20,734 nucleotides of DNA from an uncultured Prevotella sp. Its GTDB lineage: Bacteria; Bacteroidota; Bacteroidia; Bacteroidales; Bacteroidaceae. Position 1 is the stretch's first letter; every line of letters begins with the position of its first letter. This document shows, in pieces, positions 14,689-20,734 of this stretch. The translations under genes were made by a program, and so were the position numbers. The stretch spans positions 1-20,734 of the forward strand of contig CALCHM010000139.1 in the NCBI GenBank assembly GCA_937901345.1, in the 5' to 3' direction. Below the pieces are notes generated by a model. That model saw only the letters and a program-made list of their open reading frames with translations. It was not told the DNA's origin and searched no databases.

Positions 14689-15039
14689 ATGAACTTTACC
14701 TTGCTTGTCACGGCAATTGTGACCGGTGTTGCCTTTGTTGGGGTGGTTACGGTTTTGGCAAAACTGATAGCTCCACGAAGTTTTAATGCACAGAAGGAAG
14801 AGGCTTACGAGTGTGGTGTGCCTACACGTGGACGCTCCTGGATGCAGTTCCGCATAGGTTATTACCTTTTGGCCATCCTCTTCTTGATGTTCGACGTGGA
14901 AACAATGTTTTTGTTCCCATGGGCAGTGGTGATGAACACGCTCGGCCCTGGCGGTTTGTTTAGCGTGCTCTTCTTTTTGTTTATCTTAGTGCTGGGCTTG
15001 GCTTATGCTTGGCGGAAAGGAGCGCTCAAATGGCAATAA
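14689..15039 (+). CDS. nuoA: Complex I subunit NuoA
   Basis: Small membrane subunit of proton-pumping complex I. The protein is 116 aa with three membrane segments. Family landmarks are YECGVP in the first loop and FDVETMFLFPWA at the second helix, with the conserved Asp-Glu pair. It is the first gene of the nuo operon and overlaps nuoB by 10 nt. Its own upstream 100 nt has no convincing promoter, which points to expression from the upstream promoters by readthrough. Confidence 0.95.
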   Translation: MNFTLLVTAIVTGVAFVGVVTVLAKLIAPRSFNAQKEEAYECGVPTRGRSWMQFRIGYYLLAILFLMFDVETMFLFPWAVVMNTLGPGGLFSVLFFLFILVLGLAYAWRKGALKWQ

Positions 15040-15668
15040 CAAAGAAACCTGTTATCAAGAATATTCCTTACGAGGAATTTAAGGACAATGAGACGTTCGA
15101 AAAACTCGTGGCAGAGTTGAATCAAAATGGTACGAACGTCATTGTAAGTACGCTCGATGACCTTATCAACTGGGGACGTAGCAATTCGCTTTGGCCATTG
15201 ACGTTTGCCACAAGTTGTTGTGGTATTGAGTTTATGGCGGTTTGCGCCGCACGCCACGATATTGCTCGCTTTGGTTTTGAAGTAACACGAAATTCTCCTC
15301 GTCAGGCCGACGTGATTCTCGTAAGTGGTACAATTACTACGAAGATGGCGCCCGTATTGAAGCGTCTTTACGACCAGATGGCTGATCCGAAGTATGTAGT
15401 GGCCGTGGGTGGTTGCGCTATTTCGGGCGGTCCGTTTACGAAGTCGTACCACGTTGTCATGGGCGTAGACAAGATAATTCCCGTTGACGTCTATGTGCCC
15501 GGTTGTCCTCCGCGCCCCGAATCATTCCTTTATGGCATGATGCAATTGCAGCGCAAGGTGAAGGCCGAAAACTTCTTCGGAACGACCAACCGCAAGGAGA
15601 AGGACCCCTTTGAAACGGAGATGGAAACTAAAAACGAACAACTCTTAAATCAGCAGGAGGAAGCATAA
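15030..15668 (+). CDS. nuoB: Complex I subunit NuoB
   Basis: Peripheral-arm subunit that binds the terminal 4Fe-4S cluster N2, which passes electrons to quinone. The protein is 212 aa from the ATG at 15030. An AAAGGAG ribosome site at 15016-15022 and the family start MAITKKP support this over the ATG at 15009. Cluster ligands are the adjacent C63 and C64 (TSCCGIEF), C129 (VGGCAISGG) and C159 (VPGCPPRPE). A C-terminal tail of about 35 residues is charged and Gln/Glu-rich. The gene overlaps nuoA by 10 nt and shares one base with nuoCD, so translation is likely coupled. Confidence 0.96.
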   Translation: MAITKKPVIKNIPYEEFKDNETFEKLVAELNQNGTNVIVSTLDDLINWGRSNSLWPLTFATSCCGIEFMAVCAARHDIARFGFEVTRNSPRQADVILVSGTITTKMAPVLKRLYDQMADPKYVVAVGGCAISGGPFTKSYHVVMGVDKIIPVDVYVPGCPPRPESFLYGMMQLQRKVKAENFFGTTNRKEKDPFETEMETKNEQLLNQQEEA

Positions 15669-17341
15669 TGGAAACAACAGAAACAAAGACACAAGTACAA
15701 GCAGCAGCTCCTGCAACTCCCAAACCAGCAGCCGTCAAACCTGCGCCAAAACCTGCCGCTCCCACTGCTCCTGCCGAAAATGAAGTGAAACCCATCGAAG
15801 TGGAACCTTCAGCATTGCGCAAGGAGATGGAACGCTTGAAGACTGAAGGCATGGATTTCCTGGAATGTCTTACAGGTGTTGACTGGATGGAAGAGGGGTT
15901 GGGATGTATTTACACGCTTACCTCAACCTCAACCGGCAAGGTGGTGCATGTGAAAACAGCTACCCTTGATCGCGAAAATCCGCTCCTTCCAAGTGTTTCA
16001 GACCTTTGGGCGGTAGCAAATATCTACGAACGCGAAGTGTTTGACTTCTATGGCATCCGATTCACAGGACATCCCGATATGCGTCGCGTATTTTTGCGCG
16101 AAGACTGGGTTGGATATCCCTTCCGCAAGGATGACGAAACGGAAAAGAACAATCCGCTTCGCATGACGAACGAACCCTTGGCAGACGACACGGAAGAATT
16201 GGTGCTCAATGCCGATGGAACGGTGACAAGCAAGCGCAATACGATTTTTGCGGATGGCGATTATGTGGTAAACATCGGACCGCAACACCCCTCCACTCAC
16301 GGTGTGCTTCACTTCCGCGTGGCTCTTGAAGGCGAAACGATTAAGAAGATCGACCCCATCCTCGGATATATTCACCGCGGTATCGAAAAGATTGACGAGG
16401 GTCTTACTTATCCTCAGACCCTCGCTTTGACCGACCGTATGGATTATCTCGGCGCGATGCAAAACCGCCATGCGCTCTGTATGTGTATCGAAAAGGCTTT
16501 GGGCGTAGAGGTTAGCGACCGTGTAAAGGTGATTCGTACAATGATGGACGAGTTGCAACGTATTGACTCTCACATCCTCTTCTTCTCCTGTTTGGCGCAA
16601 GACCTTGGAGCGACAACCGCCTTCCTCTACGGATTCCGCGATCGCGAAAAGATTTTGGATATCTTTGAAGAAACCTGTGGCGGACGCCTCATTTTAAATT
16701 ATAATACGATTGGTGGTGTGATGCACGACCTTCACCCCAACTTCGTTCCCCGCGTGAAGGAACTCATCCCCTACTTGCGCAATAGTTTGAAGGAACTCCA
16801 CGCATTATTTACGGGTAACGTGATTTTCCAAAACCGTTCGAAGGGCGTCGGTGTATTAACCAAGGAACAGACAATTTCCTACGGTTGTACGGGAGGAACG
16901 GGACGTGCCGCAGGTTGGCACAACGATTTGCGCAAGACGCGTCCTTATGCCGCTTATGACCGCGTGAAGTTTAACGAAGTGGTGCGCGAAGGTGGAGATA
17001 GTTTTGACCGCTACATGATTCGTATGGATGAAATCTTAGAAAGTCTCAGCATTCTTGAACAACTCGTTGATAACATCCCCGAAGGTAGCATTCAGGAAAA
17101 GATGAAACCCATCATCAAGGTGCCCGAAGGTACTTATTATAGTGCAGTTGAAGGCAGTCGCGGTATCTTTGGCGTCATGTTAATCAGTAAGGGCGACAAG
17201 AGTCCCTACCGTTTGCACTACCGTTCAACAGGTCTTCCGCTCGTTGCTGCGATGGACACCCTCTGTAGCGGTTCAATGCTTGCCGACCTGATTACTATCG
17301 GTGGTACGGTTGACTATATTGTGCCTGATGTGGATAGATAA
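15668..17341 (+). CDS. nuoCD: Fused complex I subunit NuoC/NuoD
   Basis: One 557-residue chain carries both the 30-kDa (NuoC) and 49-kDa (NuoD) subunits, which form the quinone-binding part of the peripheral arm with NuoB. Residues 11-37 are a Pro/Ala/Lys-rich low-complexity segment not needed for either domain. The NuoC signature is EREVFDFYGIRFTGHPDMRR at 121-140. The NuoD half begins near 190 with GPQHPSTHG at 204-212 (quinone-pocket histidines) and continues with DRMDY and later HNDLRK. A strong AGGAGGA ribosome site precedes the ATG, which overlaps the nuoB stop by one base. Fusion of C and D is known in several phyla. No nuoE, nuoF or nuoG follows. Confidence 0.96.
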   Translation: METTETKTQVQAAAPATPKPAAVKPAPKPAAPTAPAENEVKPIEVEPSALRKEMERLKTEGMDFLECLTGVDWMEEGLGCIYTLTSTSTGKVVHVKTATLDRENPLLPSVSDLWAVANIYEREVFDFYGIRFTGHPDMRRVFLREDWVGYPFRKDDETEKNNPLRMTNEPLADDTEELVLNADGTVTSKRNTIFADGDYVVNIGPQHPSTHGVLHFRVALEGETIKKIDPILGYIHRGIEKIDEGLTYPQTLALTDRMDYLGAMQNRHALCMCIEKALGVEVSDRVKVIRTMMDELQRIDSHILFFSCLAQDLGATTAFLYGFRDREKILDIFEETCGGRLILNYNTIGGVMHDLHPNFVPRVKELIPYLRNSLKELHALFTGNVIFQNRSKGVGVLTKEQTISYGCTGGTGRAAGWHNDLRKTRPYAAYDRVKFNEVVREGGDSFDRYMIRMDEILESLSILEQLVDNIPEGSIQEKMKPIIKVPEGTYYSAVEGSRGIFGVMLISKGDKSPYRLHYRSTGLPLVAAMDTLCSGSMLADLITIGGTVDYIVPDVDR

Positions 17342-17346
17342 TTCAT

Positions 17347-17452
17347 AGAGTACAGATAACAGAGTACAGAGTACAACTCCATCCGGAATTGATACACTCT
17401 AAAAAATCTTGCCGAAAGGCAGTTGTACTCTGTACTCTGAACTCTGTACTCT
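17347..17452. repeat. Inverted heptamer arrays between nuoCD and nuoH
   Basis: Left arm 17347-17378 and right arm 17421-17452 are inverted repeats: 19 bp exact, 4 mismatched, 9 exact. Each arm is itself four tandem heptamers: GAGTACA (one GATAACA) on the left, TGTACTC (one TGAACTC) on the right. The 42-nt loop contains GCC-GAAA-GGC (17411-17420), a small stem with a GNRA-type loop. The whole lies within the 126-nt gap of an otherwise tight operon. There is no T tail, so it is not a classic terminator. It may lower or stabilise parts of the mRNA. Confidence 0.85.
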
Positions 17453-17467
17453 CAAACCCAAATAATT

Positions 17468-18547
17468 ATGTTTGATTTCAAAATAGTTACCGAATGGTTG
17501 CACGGTGCCCTCACAGGGGTAATGCCAGAATGGGCAGCGATTTTGACGGAGAGCGTTCTTGTTGCGCTTGCTATCATAACGCTCTATGCCGTGTTTGCCA
17601 TCATCCTCATTTACATGGAACGTAAGGTATGTGCCTTTTTCCAGTGCCGTCTTGGCCCGAACCGTGTGGGTAAGTGGGGACTCTTACAAGTGTTCTGTGA
17701 CGTGTTCAAAATGTTGACAAAGGAAATCATTAACCTTCGCAACACTGACATGTTCCTTCACAACCTTGCGCCTTTCCTCGTTGTTACTGCGTCAATGGTG
17801 ACCTTTGCATGTTTGCCTTGGAACCGTGGCGCACAGATGATTGACTTCAACGTGGGTTTATTCTTTATCCTTGCGGCTTCATCCGTAGGCGTAGTGGGAA
17901 TTCTGCTCGCAGGTTGGAGTAGTAATAACAAGTATTCACTCATTGGAGCCATGCGAAGTGGAGCGCAAATCATTTCTTACGAACTCTCTATCGGAATGAC
18001 CATGCTCACCATGATATGCTTGACAGGCACAATGTCTATCCAAGGTATTGTGGAGCAACAGTATGCCGAAGGTTGGAACATTTTCCGCGGACACATTCCT
18101 GCGGTAATCGCCTTTCTCATCTACTTGATTGCTGGTAATGCAGAATGTAATCGTGGTCCCTTTGACCTTCCGGAATGCGAAAGCGAATTGACAGCAGGTT
18201 ATCACACAGAATATTCAGGTATGCACTTCGGATATTACTACCTTGCGGAATACCTCAATCTCTTTATTTGTGCAGGTATCGCAACGTTGGTATTCCTTGG
18301 TGGTTGGGCACCTCTTCACATTGCAGGTCTTGACGGATTTAATAATGTGATGGATTTTATTCCCGGTGCTGTTTGGTTTATCGGAAAGACATTCTTTGTA
18401 GTGTTCCTCCTCATGTGGATGCGTTGGACCTTCCCCCGCTTGCGTATCGACCAAATCCTTGCATTGGAATGGAAGTATCTCGTACCTATTAGTATGTTAA
18501 ACCTTGTCTTGATGGCGCTCCTCGTGGCATTCGGACTTCATTTCTAA
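17468..18547 (+). CDS. nuoH: Complex I subunit NuoH
   Basis: Membrane subunit at the junction with the peripheral arm, lining the quinone channel. The protein is 359 aa with about eight hydrophobic helices. Landmarks are YMERKVCAFFQCRLGPNRVG near residues 49-68 and the acidic loop LPECESELTAGYHTEYSG, equivalent to the usual E-E-EL-AG-EYSG motif of the family. The start at 17468 leaves the hairpin-bearing gap upstream. The next gene, nuoI, begins 7 nt after the stop. Confidence 0.95.
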   Translation: MFDFKIVTEWLHGALTGVMPEWAAILTESVLVALAIITLYAVFAIILIYMERKVCAFFQCRLGPNRVGKWGLLQVFCDVFKMLTKEIINLRNTDMFLHNLAPFLVVTASMVTFACLPWNRGAQMIDFNVGLFFILAASSVGVVGILLAGWSSNNKYSLIGAMRSGAQIISYELSIGMTMLTMICLTGTMSIQGIVEQQYAEGWNIFRGHIPAVIAFLIYLIAGNAECNRGPFDLPECESELTAGYHTEYSGMHFGYYYLAEYLNLFICAGIATLVFLGGWAPLHIAGLDGFNNVMDFIPGAVWFIGKTFFVVFLLMWMRWTFPRLRIDQILALEWKYLVPISMLNLVLMALLVAFGLHF

Positions 18548-18554
18548 ATAAGAC

Positions 18555-19019
18555 ATGGAAGAAAAGAATTATTTCGAAGGACTCTTTTGCGGCATCAAGT
18601 CTCTGTGCACAGGGTTGAAAATCACGATGCGTGAGTTCTTCACGAAGAAAATAACACAGCAGTATCCTGAAAATCGCAAGGAACTGCAAATGTTTGACCG
18701 TTTCCGTGGCGCGCTTGTCATGCCCCACAACGACGCCAACGAACACAAGTGCATCGGTTGTGGACTCTGTCAGATGGCATGTCCTAACGGTTCGATTAAG
18801 GTGACAAGCGAATTTTATGAAACGGAAGATGGCAAGAAGAAAAAGCGCTTGGTAAAGTATGAGTACGACCTCGGTTGCTGCATGTTCTGCATGCTCTGTA
18901 CACGTGCTTGTCCCCAAGATGCGATTGAATTTGACCAGAGTTTTGAAAATGCTGTGTTCGACCGCTCTAAACTCGTCCAAGTGTTGAACAAAGAAGGAAG
19001 TAAGGTGGCGGAAAAGTAA
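18555..19019 (+). CDS. nuoI: Complex I subunit NuoI (2x 4Fe-4S ferredoxin)
   Basis: Peripheral-arm protein of 154 aa with two 4Fe-4S clusters (N6a, N6b) that relay electrons toward NuoB. The motifs are CIGCGLCQMACP (C66, C69, C72, C76) and CMFCMLCTRACP (C109, C112, C115, C119); an extra cysteine, C108, precedes the second. Without the NADH module, NuoI is the likely entry region for electrons from the unknown donor. The KKKKRLVKYE stretch between the clusters is strongly basic, which would suit docking of an acidic partner such as ferredoxin; this last point is inference. Confidence 0.95.
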   Translation: MEEKNYFEGLFCGIKSLCTGLKITMREFFTKKITQQYPENRKELQMFDRFRGALVMPHNDANEHKCIGCGLCQMACPNGSIKVTSEFYETEDGKKKKRLVKYEYDLGCCMFCMLCTRACPQDAIEFDQSFENAVFDRSKLVQVLNKEGSKVAEK

Positions 19020-19023
19020 AAAT

Positions 19024-19123
19024 AAGGTTTAGAGGTTGTAAGGTTTGAGGTCTTAAGGACTATGCAGGATTAAAATGTCTGCAAATTCTCAACCTTAAAC
19101 TCCTATACGACTCTAAAGACCTT
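19024..19123. repeat. Second repeat-armed hairpin, between nuoI and nuoJ
   Basis: The gap 19020-19169 has a left arm rich in AGGTTTnn units (AAGGTTTAGAG at 19024-19034, again at about 19041 and 19048). The right arm is rich in the complement (ACCTTAAACTCC near 19092, CTCTAAAGACCTT at 19111-19123). The arms pair imperfectly. The loop holds TGCAG/CTGCA (19063-19067 with 19079-19083). The design parallels the nuoCD/nuoH element but with different sequence. Confidence 0.6.
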
Positions 19124-19169
19124 AATGACTTTTCCTCCTTTCCCCCTTAAAACCTAAAATTAAAGATTT

Positions 19170-19691
19170 ATGGATTCACACAATATAATGTTCGTTATCC
19201 TTGCGGTAATTATCTTGATTTCGTCAGTAGCAACTGTCGTAAGCAAGAGTATTATTCGTGCTGCAACTTACCTGCTCTTTGTGCTGCTTGGCACAGCGGG
19301 GTTGTACTTCTTGTTGGGATATTCCTTCCTTGGCTCAGTTCAAATCATGGTCTATGCAGGTGGTATCATTGTGCTTTATGTCTTCTCGATACTTTTGACG
19401 AGTGGTCAGCAAGAGAAACTCAACCGCGTATATCTCATGAAAAAGATTGCTGTGGGTATGTCTTGCATTGCAGGTCTTGGCATATTTATTGCAATGTTCT
19501 TCAAGCAACAGTTCTTGGCAACCGCACTTTCTGCGCCCAGCGAATCAGACGCTTCATTCCTCAGCATTGAGGAAATTGGTAAGCACATGCTTTCAACTGG
19601 CGAAGGCGGTTTCTTACTCCCCTTCGAAGCAGTGAGTATTTTATTACTTGCCTGCATTGTTGGTGGATTGATAATTGCCCGTAAACGCTAA
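19170..19691 (+). CDS. nuoJ: Complex I subunit NuoJ
   Basis: Membrane-arm subunit (ND6-like) of 173 aa with five predicted helices. The family core is visible: NIMFVILAVIILISSVATVV at the N-terminus, then FLLGYSFLGSVQIMVYAGGI, which contains the helix-breaking pi-bulge region of helix 3, and a final helix LLLACIVGGLIIARKR. It is followed after 10 nt by nuoK. Confidence 0.93.
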   Translation: MDSHNIMFVILAVIILISSVATVVSKSIIRAATYLLFVLLGTAGLYFLLGYSFLGSVQIMVYAGGIIVLYVFSILLTSGQQEKLNRVYLMKKIAVGMSCIAGLGIFIAMFFKQQFLATALSAPSESDASFLSIEEIGKHMLSTGEGGFLLPFEAVSILLLACIVGGLIIARKR

Positions 19692-19701
19692 AACAACGAC
19701 T

Positions 19702-20010
19702 ATGATTCAGTTAGAATATCTCCTCATCATCTCGGCAGTTATGCTGTTTGCCGGCATTTACGGTTTCTTTACCCGAAAGAGCACCCTTGCGATGTTGCTT
19801 TCAATAGAACTGATGCTTAACGCAGCCGACATTAATTTTGCGGTGTTCAATCGCATGCTTTTCCCCGATGGTCACGAAGGTTACTTCTTTGCAATCTTCG
19901 GTATTGCCATTGCAGCTGCGGAAAGCGCCATTGCCATCGCCATTATGATTAATATTTATCGAATGCTCAAAAACATCTCTGTGGATGAGTTGAAGCAAAT
20001 GAAATGGTAA
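19702..20010 (+). CDS. nuoK: Complex I subunit NuoK
   Basis: Membrane-arm subunit (ND4L-like). The protein is 102 aa from the ATG at 19702, the typical NuoK length; the ATG at 19675 lies inside nuoJ and adds residues without family similarity. Three helices are clear. The conserved proton-path glutamates are in LLSIELMLNAADINF and in AAAESAIAIAIMINI. Confidence 0.95.
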   Translation: MIQLEYLLIISAVMLFAGIYGFFTRKSTLAMLLSIELMLNAADINFAVFNRMLFPDGHEGYFFAIFGIAIAAAESAIAIAIMINIYRMLKNISVDELKQMKW

Positions 20011-20016
20011 GCCACT

Positions 20017-20734
20017 ATGGAATATACATTGTTCATACTCCTTTTGCCCCTTTGCTCCTTCTTGCTGTTAGGTCTTCTTGACAGTAAGATTAGCAAGACC
20101 GCGGCCGGCATTATTGGCACATTGAGTTTGGGTGCGGTAACACTCCTCTCTTATTTCACAGCCTTCGAATACTTCACTGCAGATCGTGTTAACGGAGTAT
20201 TCGAGAAAGTAATGCCTTATAACATTACTTGGTTGCCCCTTGGCAACTTGCACTTTGATATGGGTATCTTGCTCGACCCCATTTCGGTGATGATGCTTAT
20301 TGTCATCTCTACGGTGTCGCTCATGGTACACATTTACTCTTTCGGTTACATGAAGGGTGAGCGTGGGTTCCAGCGTTATTACGCCTTCCTGAGTCTCTTC
20401 ACGATGTCCATGCTCGGATTGGTCGTAGCTACCAACATTTTCCAGATGTACTTGTTCTGGGAACTTGTGGGTGTGTCATCTTACCTCCTCATTGGTTTCT
20501 ACTACACCACTCCTGCTGCGATTGCCGCTTCTAAGAAAGCGTTTATCGTGACGCGCTTTGCCGACATGTTCTTCCTTGTGGGTATCTTAATCTATGGTTA
20601 CTACTGCAAGTCGTTCGGTTTTGACTTCAATGCTGAAGGTTTTGCTGCTGGTGCCTTTATGTTGCCCACAGCCCTCGTACTGATGTTTATCGGTGGTGCC
20701 GGTAAGAGCGCCATGTTCCCCTTACACATCTGGT
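20017..20734 (+). CDS. nuoL: Complex I subunit NuoL, 5' part only
   Basis: Antiporter-like proton-pumping subunit, cut by the window end after 239 codons; full-length NuoL is about 600-650 aa. The start is 6 nt after nuoK. Visible family features are DPISVMMLIVISTVSLMVHI and YSFGYM, then FWELVGVSSYLLIGFY with the essential membrane glutamate, and finally GGAGKSAMFPLHIW with the essential lysine of the proton path. The nuoM and nuoN genes would be expected to the right. Confidence 0.95.
   Translation, partial: MEYTLFILLLPLCSFLLLGLLDSKISKTAAGIIGTLSLGAVTLLSYFTAFEYFTADRVNGVFEKVMPYNITWLPLGNLHFDMGILLDPISVMMLIVISTVSLMVHIYSFGYMKGERGFQRYYAFLSLFTMSMLGLVVATNIFQMYLFWELVGVSSYLLIGFYYTTPAAIAASKKAFIVTRFADMFFLVGILIYGYYCKSFGFDFNAEGFAAGAFMLPTALVLMFIGGAGKSAMFPLHIW

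Overview
The window looks like a chromosomal segment of a Bacteroidales bacterium, most likely Prevotellaceae or a close relative. The evidence is threefold. Promoters match the Bacteroidetes pattern (TTTG near -33, TAnnTTTG near -7) rather than the sigma70 one. The complex I operon has the Bacteroidetes form, with a fused nuoCD and no nuoE, nuoF or nuoG between CD and H. Several proteins (AlaRS, the 820-residue Wzc-type kinase, the long LptF/LptG-type permease) have Bacteroidetes-type lengths and sequences. The genus assignment is inference.

Layout from left to right. 1-476 has no gene and holds degenerate repeats, a long palindromic element and the alaS terminator. On the minus strand lie alaS (477-3101) and an orphan Wzc-type tyrosine kinase (3225-5687). 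A divergent promoter region (5688-5860) separates the kinase from a plus-strand pair: cytoplasmic L-asparaginase (5861-6889) and a lipid A-type acyltransferase (6950-7810). The convergent gap 7811-8565 carries terminators on both sides, a 42-bp tandem repeat built around a perfect 12-bp palindrome, and a probable small RNA gene on the minus strand. Next is a minus-strand run read from right to left: an LptF/LptG permease (11865-13829), ribBA, a Bax inhibitor-1 family membrane protein and a PLP aminotransferase. A gene-poor divergent region (13830-14688) follows, rich in regulatory-looking structure. Last is the nuo operon, nuoA-B-CD-H-I-J-K-L, with nuoL cut by the window end.

The most unusual sequence is noncoding. 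Upstream of nuo there is a 26-bp near-perfect palindrome, then a promoter-like pair whose spacer is stretched to 26 bp by a run of ten G. After these come an ideally spaced promoter, a 50-codon small ORF and a strong terminator, all ahead of nuoA. This arrangement would allow slippage-based tuning and attenuation of complex I expression. Two junctions inside the nuo operon (CD/H and I/J) carry hairpins whose arms are made of short tandem repeats. The 8312-8440 segment has a well-formed promoter and terminator around about 125 nt with three stem-loops, and no gene.

The genes serve ordinary core functions: tRNA charging, amino acid metabolism, riboflavin synthesis, envelope lipid and LPS handling, polysaccharide export control and respiratory proton pumping. 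I see no phage, transposase, CRISPR array, tRNA or rRNA in the window.
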